The notes under the pieces: generated by a model
Told to the model about the DNA's origin: nothing
The model's input: the letters and a program-made list of their open reading frames with translations, nothing else
Databases searched by the model: none
In this document: positions 1 through 12,300 of the stretch, in pieces
Layout: the number at the start of each line of letters is the position of its first letter
Numbering within the stretch: position 1 is the first letter of the stretch
NCBI RefSeq assembly: GCF_032854445.1
Contig: NC_088295.1
Span: 84,984,644-85,048,643 of the forward strand
Source of the DNA: Liolophura sinensis
Lineage: Eukaryota > Mollusca > Polyplacophora > Chitonida > Chitonidae
Direction of reading: 5' to 3'
DNA: 64,000 nt
Program-made: the position numbers and the translations under genes

Positions 1-1076
1 GACGACTCGCAATGAACAACGAACCCCCTATATGTGAATAGAAATATGTCCAATCATAGTACTATATGGTTCGACACAGTTCAAACATATACTCCTACTA
101 CGCCGGTCAAGAGGAATACCCTGGGCCTGTACAAGAGGAAGAAATGCCAATATTTCGCAATATCATAAACTATGTATTTGTTGAGCTGCGTTAAAATCTA
201 CAAAAGGGTGCAGTATGACACCATAATTAATGGACATCGGTGCGTGCATGAGTCTCGTCTGACAGGTGATATTGGTGAAGTCTAAGTACAAATTGAACCT
301 CCAGATTAATCTGTGAGCGCTGAGTTCAATGTCCTCACAATACATGTGTTGACAGCACGACATTACTGAAATAATGCTTATACTGCTAAATTAATGGCGA
401 ATATACAAATCCAAAACATTTCCATATAAGTCATGAATGAAAATAACACTCGTGATAAAAGAACTTATGAGGAAGTGAGAACTATACATGTCTGATACAG
501 CGATGAATAACTGACAGTAACCTCAAATTCCCGCCCGAATTATAACCAGGTCTATACACTCCAAGTATACACTCCAAGTATACACTCCAAGTATACCTAC
601 AAATACGCACACAATGAATATCAATTACGATAAAATTACTTGGACTAAAATATGTCCAGATGTATCAGCTTTTGCTCATATTATAGTCCATGACGTATTC
701 GTTACACTGTTTAATAATGTTACTGACTAGCGTGCTAGTGCGTTGTTGTGTCTTCTAATCCAAATGAAACCGTGTCATTTAAATAGCGCAAAAAGTTTGG
801 TCCTCAACCCGATGATTTCGGTAAAAACTCCAAAATAAATACAGAATGGGTATCAGGTAATGACCTTTGAATGCCATAAATCAAACACAGAAAACATCAG
901 GGTGGGAAGCAAAACAGGATTGCAACCAAAACGGGAAGGATCCGAAGATTTAAAGTACCCTTTTCTTCTCGTGATTCAAAGGTACACTGTTTTTGGCGTC
1001 AATTCACTGAGCATTATTCTTTTCACAATTTATCTATTTAACAGTTTGTTTAATAACTTTATGAAATAAGGCACGA
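1..1076. other. Left-edge region without recognisable gene
   Basis: No open frame with splice sites or a recognisable protein family is seen on either strand. In particular I looked on the minus strand for START-domain exons of the STARD3-like gene and found none. The only structure is a small 13-bp tandem repeat listed separately. Confidence 0.5.
553..596. repeat. 13-bp tandem repeat, about 3.4 copies
   Basis: The unit tatacactccaag is repeated three times without change, followed by a partial copy (tatac). This is a small minisatellite without visible function. Confidence 0.9.
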
Positions 1077-1089
1077 GTCAAAATGATGA

Positions 1090-1442
1090 GTGAGTGAGTG
1101 AGTGCTTGGGGTTTAACGTCGTACTCAACAATTTTTCATATGACGACGAAGGAATCCTTAGTGTGTATGGAATGTACTTCCCTGTTGCAGGACGGGTTTC
1201 CACCGCTCTTTTATCTAGTGCTGGTTCACTGAGACGACTTACCGAGGGTAAGTAAGGTGCCCCGCCCGAGTCATCATATTGATACGGGTCAACCTGTCGT
1301 TGCACTAAACCCTTCATGCTGAACGCCAAGCGAGGAAGTTACAACTTCCTCTCCTAAAGTCTTAGGCGCGACTCGACCCAGGATTGATTCTGGATCTACC
1401 GCTCCCGAAGCGGACGCTCTACCAACTGTGCTACCTGGGCCG
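1090..1442 (-). mobile_element. SINE family B, full-length copy with 13-bp target-site duplication
   Basis: On the minus strand the element starts with a tRNA-like head (ggcccaggtagcacagttgg, A-box-like, then a B-box-like gggtcgagtcgc around 1365-1375). It runs through a non-tRNA body and ends in a simple tail of gtgagt repeats. A perfect 13-bp target-site duplication, gtcaaaatgatga, flanks it at 1077-1089 and 1443-1455, so both ends are defined. Related copies are at 2636-2852, 26075-26392, 33868-34045 and 55282-55580. The head resembles a tRNA but is not a functional tRNA gene. I cannot give it a database family name. Confidence 0.88.
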
Positions 1443-1455
1443 GTCAAAATGATGA

Positions 1456-2165
1456 AGTAACAGTAGTAATATAATATTATGAGACACATGACTTATTTCT
1501 GCAAGTGCAAGAAGTCCTATTTCCCCTTCACGCGGCCAATCCATGAGAAAACAAAACAGTCCGTTATAGGTGGCCTACCAAAACAAACAGCAACAGAATG
1601 AATCACAATTACAACAAAACTTTCGATACCTGTTCTTCTTCCAAAAAATGTTAACACCATGGCTGTGGCCATCGCTGGTCACCATTCGGCCAGCTAGGCA
1701 TAGCTAGTATCGGGACCCAGTACAATTTGTGTACAGTGTGACAGCCGGTAAAATCTTGTACTCAGCTACACGTATGATTGGCCAGCGGTCTTATCAGACC
1801 ACTGTTTCGATCTATACATAGGCGAGTGACAAACGCCGCCTTAGTAGCTGCTATATCGGGTGATCGTGACCTCATGTTTATATCCTGCATAGCTTCTCAT
1901 TTACCTGGCGAGCTATGTTCACCTAGTTTACAAATGTACTCACATCCAGGAAATAATTCCCCCTTAGAATATCATTCACGGTACAGGGCACACCCATTAC
2001 TGTACAAAAGGCCTGTTCACAAGCCTTGGATACCTTAGTGGTAGGCCTAATAACTGTATTCCAGCTAACGCATGGCAACTAAAAATGCACTTGCCACTTT
2101 AAAGGGCTTAAAATGATACTTTTGATGCCAGTGCTTAAGTTTTTCTGATGAGAAATTCGTCAAAC

Positions 2166-2201
<36 letters not shown>

Positions 2202-2635
2202 GCAGGCTCCTAAACGTATCACTTGCAGAAAACTAAACTACAGGTGACAGTACTGTCAGAGTAGTTCTGTACTTATGTCCCACATTTACATTCACGGACT
2301 TGTCAGTTGTCAGAGTTGAATTCCAGCAAATGACTTACCACAGTATAAATAGTTTACACTTTGTAAATCAATCGATCAGTTGTTACACAACAGCTTTCAT
2401 GTATACTGATCACAGAAAAAATTCACCAAACTACTTCACAGTGTGAAATATAACACTTGATATATATCAGGCTTGTCATCTGGTTCATTTGTGGTTTAGC
2501 ATAATTTAAGTCAACAAACCCCTTGTTAAATACTATGGTCAATTTCCGGCTTACTTCTCAACACAGCCACTCACACTGAATCTGATCCATTTTATTTTTA
2601 TTTCACTCCATCCAGCCTTCATAATGTTCCAATGG
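1456..2635. other. Non-coding stretch with an A tract
   Basis: No gene is seen. A run of about 30 A lies near 2169-2199 and could be the tail of an old retroposon whose body I cannot recognise. The ORF on the plus strand at 1778-2038 has no recognisable homology or splice context. Confidence 0.5.
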
Positions 2636-2852
2636 CTTCACTGAGACGCCTTACCGAAGGCAAGTAAGCTGACCTGCCCGAGCCATTATACTAACACGGG
2701 ATACGTCATTTTACTATGCCGTTCATGCTAAAGGCCAAGCTAGAAAGTTACAACTTCCTCTTTTAAGGTCTTAGGTGTGACTCAACCCAGGATTGTCCCT
2801 GGATCTACCACTCCCAAAGAGGACGCTCTACCAACTGTGCTATCTGGGCCTG
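2636..2852 (-). mobile_element. SINE family B, partial copy
   Basis: The sequence matches the tRNA-head half of the copy at 1090-1442 (shared blocks include cactgagacg, cttaccgaagg, ggacgctctaccaactgtgc). The gtgagt tail side is missing. It lies in the region downstream of the last visible STARD3-like exon. Confidence 0.82.
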
Positions 2853-3311
2853 TACTTTCACCTTGGAAATTCGATTTCTACATTTGTTTTGAGTAGGGTT
2901 TTCCCCAAAGCCTCAAGAATATCTCAGGCTATTTCACAAAACAGCATTAATGTGCACAGAGAAAACTAAAGTCATCGCAAAATTCTTGATATAAAGCTAC
3001 GGCTTTCCATGCAGTGCAAATGGTATCTTAGATGGCTATGCCAGCCTGGGTACTTAAATCAAGCCTAGTGTATGTATCAGAAAATGGCAAAAAGTGGTAA
3101 ACTGTACATTTGAAACCCATCTTCATACACATATCACAACTTTTTATAAAAAAAAAAATTGCAAAAACTTAACCTATAACCCACAATACTGGAGCAGGAG
3201 ATCATACCGTCACCATCTGCCACTATGCTATTTATGCTGGAAGACAATGTTGTGACATTGCTGAAACACTAACAAACCCCAAGCAATACAAACAACCAAG
3301 CTGTAGCTTAC

Positions 3312-6300
3312 CATCAGGCGTGTTGACTGGAGAGTAGTACTGGTTTTGATCAACTGGCTGTGATTGGCTGTAGTAATTGCGACCATCATGAATTAAAGGA
3401 GTACGCTCATTAGCAAATCTTACTGTCAAAAAATGAAAACATTTATGTTACTGATTAAGAATTAAATACTATGAAGGTTAATATTTCATGAAACTGTACA
3501 TGCATGTACATGTCCACAATAACAAAAGAACAGTCTTTTTTACACTTTTCTACATATTCTCCTCAACTCCAATATTTCCATATAGTCAAAATTATTATAT
3601 ACAGAAGGGTAAGAACCAGTCAGCATATTTTCTTTTTTTTTTTTTTGGACTTCAATTTTACACCATAGTATGGAATATTCTCCTCATATGACAGTCGCCA
3701 GGTTTGTGGGTGGAGGACCAGGCACAGTACAGATAAAACCATTGCTCTTAGCACATGAAAAAACCTCCGTCCAGGATCAAACACAGTCAAGCTGCAGTCA
3801 AGCTAAAGACAAGGTAGAGTCAAGGTAAAGTGAAGCCAATGATACAACACAGGATGTGAGTGGTTAAGCACCTGCAATCTTCAGCAAGTGCATTTAGATT
3901 CACGCCGTCCTCAAGAATATTTCACTTATACAACGGTGGACAGCATTATGGTGGGAGGGAACTGAGCAGAGCCCGGGGAAAACCCACGCCCATCCACAGG
4001 CTGCTGACAGACCTTCCCAAGCAAGAGTAACATGCATCCTTGATTATGCTATTTACAACCTAAGGATACCTACACAATGTTAGGTGATAAAATTGGGCTA
4101 CAGACATGCATACCACTTCTTTGTTCAGCTTTAACAGTTTGACCATTAAGCATGTATAGCATATCACTGGTTGTATACTTACACGCATCAATGGCTTTCT
4201 TCTCCTGAGGTAAAACCTTAAAATCAAGAAACCAGGTTTCGACCCAAGCGATCACAAATGGAATGATGAGAAGCACATAGCTTAGGGAGTTACCTGACCC
4301 CGCCGACCTATTTTGAAACTGAAACAATGAATTCAGATGTAAACTTTAACCTAATTCAGTCTGGGAAATTATCATCTTATATATCCTTATTTCTGGTATA
4401 TTATAAGTTCCCCAATGCTGAGAAGGGCTTCTGGTAAAACCTATCATTCAGAAACACAAGAGGCTAGTCATAAATTTTGTAATTTACAGTAATTCAGTGA
4501 ACATCCCCCTCGTATTCCTGTGCCTTACATGTATGTAAAACCTCAGCCCAATACATGCAGTACTTTCTAAGATACATTGTACCACCTTTAACATTTACCT
4601 TAATATTGTAAACTTTAACTGATTAATGGGACACAAACGCTCAGGCTAGACCATAAGTTACGCCTCTACTTAATACTTGGTACAGGCAAGTTAAATAGTA
4701 TTCTAAGTCAACTGGTGGGCTGATATTGCTCACAAAGTGGTTTACTTTCGAACATAAAAACTGCTGTTTTTTTTTTTATAACTGCTCAGCTTCCACAAAT
4801 AAAAAGACATAAACATCATAATTCAAACAAAAAAAGACAACTTGCCCACCTCAAAATTTGTCAACAATAAAAACGATATGCCACACTAGTCAAGGTCAGT
4901 AACCATATTTAATTAACAGATTAGAGGTCATCAAATGCCCTTATAGTTAAAGAATAAACATGTTATAAGAACTAATTCAACAAGCACCAAATGCTAGAGA
5001 ATATCCTAGTTCTAAACTTAAACTTTTCAAAATAATTCATGAGTTTCTCCTGATTTTGTCCTTGAAAGACATATAAAGGAAGAAATTTTTGAACTTACCT
5101 GAAATAAAAAGCACTTTACAAGTAGGAATGCACATGTTGAGAAGGTAGTTATCTGAAAAATACATCAAATAGCAACTTAAGGAACACGAATACCTGTATC
5201 TCCTACAAAGATACCTCCACAACACTGACATTAATATCAGTCAGTTTTAAGGCTGTAATACTTGTATCTCCTATAAAGATACCTCCACAACACTGACATT
5301 AATATCAGTCAATTTTAAGGCTGTAATACTTGTACCTCCAATAAAGATACCTCCACAACACTCACATTAATATCAGTCAGTTTTAAGGCTGTAATACTTG
5401 TACCTCCAATACAGATACCTCCACAATACTGACATTAATATCAGTCAATTTTAAGGCTGTAATACTTGTACCTCCTACAAAGATATCTCCACAATACTGA
5501 CATTAATATCAGTCAGTTTTAAGGCTGTAATACTTGTACCTCCAATACAGATACCTCCACAATACTGACATTAATATCAGTCAATTTTAAGGCTGTAATA
5601 CTTGTACCTCCTACAAAGATATCTCCACAATACTGACATTAATATCAGTCAGTTTTAAGGCTGTAATACTTGTACCTCCAATAAAGATACCTCCACAACA
5701 CTGACATTAATATCAGTCAATTTTAAGGCTGTAATACTTGTATCTCCAATAAAGATACCTCCACAATACTGACATTAACATCAGTCAGCTTTAAGGCTGT
5801 AATACTTGTACCTCCTACAAAGATATCTCCACAACACTGACACTAATATCAGTCAATTTTAAGGCTGTAATACTTGTACCTCCAATAAAGATATCTCCAC
5901 AACACTCACACTAATATCAGTCAGCTTTAAGGCTGTAATACTTGTACCTCCAATAAAGATACCTCCACAACACTCACATTAATATCAGTCAATTTTAAGG
6001 CTGTAATACTTGTACCTCCTATAAAGATACCTCCACAACACTCACATTAATATCAGTCAATTTTAAGGCTGTAATACTCGTACCTCCTACAAAGATATCT
6101 CCACAACTCTGACATTAATATCAGTCAGTTTCAAGGCTGTAATACTTGTATCTCCAATAAAGATACCTCCACAATACTGACATTAACATCAGTCAGCTCT
6201 AAGGCTGTAATACTTGTACCTCCTATAAAGATACCTCCACAACTCTGACATTAATATCAGTCAATACTTGTATCTCCAATAAAGATACCTCCACAATACT

Positions 6301-9300
6301 GACATTAACATCAGTCAGCTTTAAGGCTGTAATACTTGTACCTCCTACAAAGATATCTCCACAACACTGACACTAATATCAGTCAATTTTAAGGCTGTAA
6401 TACTTGTACCTCCAATAAAGATATCTCCACAACACTGACACTAATATCAGTCAGCTTTAAGGCTGTAATACTTGTACCTCCAATAAAGATACCTCCACAA
6501 CACTCACATTAATATCAGTCAATTTTAAGGCTGTAATACTTGTACCTCCTATAAAGATACCTCCACAATACTGACATTAATATCAGTCAATTTTAAGGCT
6601 GTAATACTTGTACCTCCTACAAAGATATCTCCACATCTCTGACATTAATATCAGTCAGTTTCAAGGCTGTAATACTTGTATCTCCGATAAAGATACCTCC
6701 ACAATACTGACATTAACATCAGTCAGCTCTAAGGCTGTAATACTTGCATCTCGAACAAAGATACCTCCACAACTCTGACACCAATATCAGTCAGTTCCAA
6801 AGCTGTAATACTTGTACCTCCTACAAAGATATCTCCACAATACTGACATTAATATCAGTCAATTTTAAGGCTGTAATACTTGTACCTCCTACAAAGATAT
6901 CTCCACATCTCTGACATTAATATCAGTCAGTTTCAAGGCTGTAATACTTGTATCTCCAATACAGATACCTCCACAATACTGACATTAACATCAGTCAGCT
7001 TTAAGGCTGTAATACTTGTACCTCCTACAAAGATATCTCCACAACTCTGACATTAATATCAGTCAGTTTCAAGGCTGTAATACTTGTATCTCCAATACAG
7101 ATACCTCCACAACACTGACATTAATATCAGTCAATTTTAAGGCTGTAATACTTGTATCTCCAATACAGATACCTCCACAATACTGACATTAACATCAGTC
7201 AATTTTATGGCCATAATACTCTTAAGACAAATACTCCTCGAAGAATATACGACTGAGCTGTCAATATGCCAATACTTCCAGAGTGAACACAGACATCCAT
7301 TTTAACTTAAACAAAAATATTAAAAATAAATTGTGTGAAATGTGTTGTTCTTATGCTGGCAGATTCATACTAAGAAAATATCGTTCACGTTGACTACAGA
7401 AGAGATGATTTTCTACCTTAAATCTTATAAAGCTGATAAGGTGAATCTGCTTTAAATCTATGCAACTGTCACCCTGTGGTGATAAAAAAGCGTGAAAGTA
7501 CACACAGCCTGGGAGAATACACAGACCAAATCTGATCGTGTCAGAATCACACATTAGTTCACCATTACCAACCTTACCCCACCCCATTTATCATTACGCA
7601 GCTGTCACCCTATGGTGACCTAAAAGCCTGGTAGAATACACAGACCAAATCTGAGTGTGTCAGAATCACACACTGGTTTACCACTACCATTCACCCCCAT
7701 CTCTCATTATGCAGCTGTCGCCTTATGTTAGTACACAAAGAGACCCAAACGCTGCAGTGTCAGAATCATACACTGGCATCCCTAACACCTTTACCAATAT
7801 GTCTGATATAAAGGTAACTCTATGTACTGGTCACACCCCACAACAATACAATACTAGTTCATGATGCACAAGACCACATATTCCTAAGTATAAAATTCTG
7901 TACACTTTCTTATGGTTTCATCACTATAATGTCACTTATCAAAGTGCCAGTAAAAATTTAACTGAAATAATAAAATAACCAAAATAAGCACTCCTGGATG
8001 CTTTCACTTAATATCTCATCTTAAAAAAAAAAACAACAAATCTTTCTCAGAACATCTAATTTCATATTCTCAGTAGCTCAAAGTCCTACACTTTCTGTTG
8101 AAAGGTAACAAACCAATTATAACTAAGGAAAACCAGGTTGAGACTATATACATGTACTCTAATTATAAAGAGGGAAGGCATACTTACAGCCACAGGCCAC
8201 CAGTGGTGTAATCTGAAGAGAGCATACGCCAGCAGTAGGACAACAAAGCGGAACCCAGACACCATCTATGGGAGATAATCACGACAGTGTTGATGATAAC
8301 TGTGACATGTGTATCAGACTCGCGCCAAAGGTAGACTTAAGCAAGTTTTCAGTTAATTAACCTGTATTATGGGTTTCTTTCATACTTAATATATTTGTAC
8401 AAGTTGAATGACCAATTGGACATCATTGTCTCCTTCATCAAATCAAATCATCATCATCGAAATAAAACTAGAATTAATGGCAAAATAAAGTGAATACATT
8501 AGCTGACAAAATCACTAATTTAGGGGGTTACAAAACATGTAGTTATGTAGTACATGTACAGTTCCATTTGACCATCTATAATACATGTATTTTATACATA
8601 CCACCGTATCAAACAGTGACAGCTGAAATGAATAATTTTCTACTTGGTCTTTGAAAGCTTTCCAAACCGGGGTTTCTCCAATGAGCTGAAAACACAGCAA
8701 GATATAGATGAAATATTACATATGAGTCAAATAATAAAAGGAAAGTCAACACAACACCAAATGTATATATGCATTGATAAAGTATCTCAGGTACAGTTTT
8801 ATAACTGTATTACTTTATTTTTGTGATAACTGAGATATTACCGTTCAACATGAGTAAAAACAAGCACAATGAGAAAACTGAACATGCCGCCATGATACTA
8901 ATTTTAACCAATCAACAGGCTCAAATCATTACTACAACCCGAAAACACAATCAAATCCCAGATAAAAAAAGTTCATTTATAGATTTATCAAGCATAACAC
9001 AAAAAAAAAACAAAAATGGCTGCGGGTGTTCAGGGTTTGTTTTTGCTGCTTGTTCAAAAATACTAGGGTGATATTTCCTTTATTTAAAGTAACAAGACAA
9101 CCTTGCTTTCAGGTTCTTAGAAATGTGACCAGCAGTTGCTGCATGTTGCGAGATTTTCCCAGCAACAAAATCTTAAACATTTCTAAAATGTTGAAATGAC
9201 AATTCTGAACCCTGTTGGTTTACAATGTTCAAGATGGACAAACTCATGAAGAAATCAAACTTAAATTATTTCACTTAATATATTGATGAACGGCACTCGT

Positions 9301-12300
9301 TTTAAACTTATTTTTCTTTCTTCTCACATGGTTAGATCATGTCATGAACCACATACTCATATCTTTGCTTTCCCAAAAAGATGGAAAAGAAATGTAATAT
9401 TTTGCTTTCAACACAATTAATATCTGTCCCAAAAATGAGAAGAATTAGGTAATACACATCTGGAGCCTCTTTCATTTAAGCCATGTTGGACTAAAATCCA
9501 AAACATTAAATTTCCTGAGAAAAGAAAATATTTGAAGACGGATGTTTAAAATTGGCTGAATTTTGCCACACTATATTTGATGCCTACATTTTAAGAGTTT
9601 AATTTGAAATACAATTATAGGCTAAAGCCCAAGATCGCTTTGTGAAATTGTTCAAAGATGTTGTGAAATTTCTGTGGCATCAAAGCACAGTGAGCTTTAC
9701 TTGGTGAAAGTTAACATGCTTGGCAGCTTTACCTGTTCCTAAGTAATTACAACTCAGCTTTGATGGGTTCCAGTTTTTCCTGTTAATGACAACTTGGCTT
9801 ACCTGCGTGTAAATGATCCACAAAATGCTGGTTAAGATCAAGTCAAATGTGACAAACAGACAGAAGGTTCTGCGGACTGGAGACATCTTCCCATCCTCCA
9901 GCCCCTCCAGCGCATCCTGGGAGAGAAGGTCTGGCCGCTGCATACTGTTTATCGTACCATTTCTAAAATAACACAACAAACTGGGATAAATGCACATGTG
10001 GCAATCAGTGCTCTTGGGTCTGATTCCTAGAGCCATTTCAAACTCAATTCAAAATGTCACATACAATGTACTACAGTAGAGTACTGAAAAGTTCAACTGC
10101 AATAGACTGGTTCAAATCACTTTTCCCATTTCAACCAAAATTTTGCACAAGTGCCAGGTAAATTAGACATATTTGCATATTGCTGACAAAGTACATACAT
10201 CCATGTGCACTGACAGATGGCTGGCTGGCCAGATGTACATGTAACATCACTTCAACCTTTACTTTGGACATTCATGTATGCAGATGCTTTCACCTTACAG
10301 TACAGCGTTCCTCACCTCACACACATGTACGTATGTACTCTATTAGAAAGTCCTTCTTCAATGAAATTATCAATTATCAAGGTAAAGACACTAGAAATGA
10401 CAAGACTCTCAGTACCCCATTTTCCTCACAATCATTTAACCTGGCTGGAGGCCAGCATTCTGTAGTTCTGTATAAGAGAGGAAATACAAAACTCACGAAG
10501 CCGTCAATGATGTCTGGCTGGACTGGATGGCTTCATAAAGGAATCTACCCGCCTCCTGAGCTTGAAGGTCCCTATTTGTCTCCCTTGGAATATCCTGTGG
10601 AGACTGAAAAGAAACATAAATCAAAGAAGATCATTACATGTGTTACATCTCAGTTTTATCACTGTGCATAGACAATAAGAAACTGATCAACTTTGAATGT
10701 GACACTACTGTTGTAAAATACAACATTACAGTTCCCATTATTATTAGGCATAGCTGCCGAAAACACAGCCTGTTTTGTACAGGTACGTCCACAGTAAGAC
10801 CTACACTTCCTCATGATTCACTAAAATAGGGATGACCAGACAAAGCAGGTAAACATCACAAGATTATGATACTGACAGATATACATTTACAACAGCACAC
10901 ATGACACAACCACAATGTTTACTCATGTACATGTAGTTACCCAGTAGTGCATAATACAGTAGCCCGGTACCTGAGTGAGGAAGTTATAAAATTTAGTTAT
11001 AAGAAGTTATAAAAGCTTGAAGTGATATGTATTTAGTGTACATTATACCAATGATACTGCATTTAGTGAGCAATATACCGATGATGTAGTATTTAGTGTA
11101 AAATATATCAATGATGCTGTATTTAGTGAGCAATACACCGATGATGCAGTATTTAGTGTACAATATATCAATGATACTGAATTTAGTGAGCAATATACTG
11201 ATGATGCGGTATTTAGTGTACAATACATCAACGATACTGTCTTTGGTGAGCAATATACCAATGATGCAGTATTTAGTGTACAATATATCAATGATACTGA
11301 ATTTAGTGCGCAATATACTGATGATGCGGTATTTAGTGTACAATACATCAACGATACTGTCTTTAGTGAGCAATATACCAATGATGCAGTATTTAGTGTA
11401 CAATACATCAATTATACTGCATTTAGTGAGCAATATACCGATGATGCAGTATTTAGTGTACAATACAGCAATGATACTGTCTTTAGTGAGCAATACATCG
11501 ATGATGCAGTATTTAGTGTACAAAATACCAATGATACTGTCTTTAGTGAGCAATATACCGATGATGCAGTATTTAGTGTACAATACATCAGGTATACTGT
11601 GTTTAGTGAGCAATATACCGATTATGCAGTATTTAGTGTACAAAATATCAATGATACTGCATTTAGTATACAATGTACATGCACCAATGATGCTGTACTT
11701 AGTAAGCAATATACCAATGACACACTATTTAGTGTACATTATATTGATGATATTGTATTTAGTGAGCAATATACCCATGATACAGTATTCAGTGAGCAAT
11801 ATACATGTACCACTGCTGCAGTATTTAGTGCACTGGTACAATATACTGTATATATTGTATACGTATATAAACTGTCTTACCCTTTTTCTTCTAAAATTTG
11901 AGACACCTGGTCTGCCCCTTTTAGCCAATATGTATGTAATTCTTCCAGAAATATTCAGCTTCTGTTTTCTCACATGATGAGACCATCTTATAAACAACAT
12001 ACTCATATGTTTACATTTCCAAAAGGCTGGTAAAGTTCAACACTGCTAATATCTGTCCCAAATTTTGGAAAAATCAGGGTAATTATTCAAAGTCACAAGG
12101 TTTGAATTGTTGTGGCATATTTTTGATCCAGACATGAACCTCTTCCCTGTAAATGTGTGTATTTTATAGGACAATTGCATCTGGGCCTCCACAACTTCTC
12201 TGATACTTTAGATATTCTAATATAGGGATTACAGATCCCACAGGATCTGACATCAAATATATCAAACTAGAAAATACATGTACAATAAATTAAGGTCCAA

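Noticed and set aside
163-363. Minus-strand 66-codon frame as a START-domain exon of the STARD3-like gene
   Set aside because: No START-domain motif and no fitting splice sites in the required phase.
5186-7215. CRISPR-like regular array
   Set aside because: The 68-bp units are contiguous with no unique spacers, and the setting is a eukaryotic intron; it is a minisatellite.
10180-10671. 163-codon plus-strand frame
   Set aside because: It is the opposite strand of STARD3-like exon 10497-10603 and its flanks; the minus strand has splice sites and a frame that continues into the MENTAL domain.
11111-11977. 288-codon plus-strand open frame (and 238-codon minus-strand frame at 10993-11709)
   Set aside because: Both are translations of the 2 x 30-bp minisatellite; the peptides are 10-residue periodic, and there is no splice, start or homology support.
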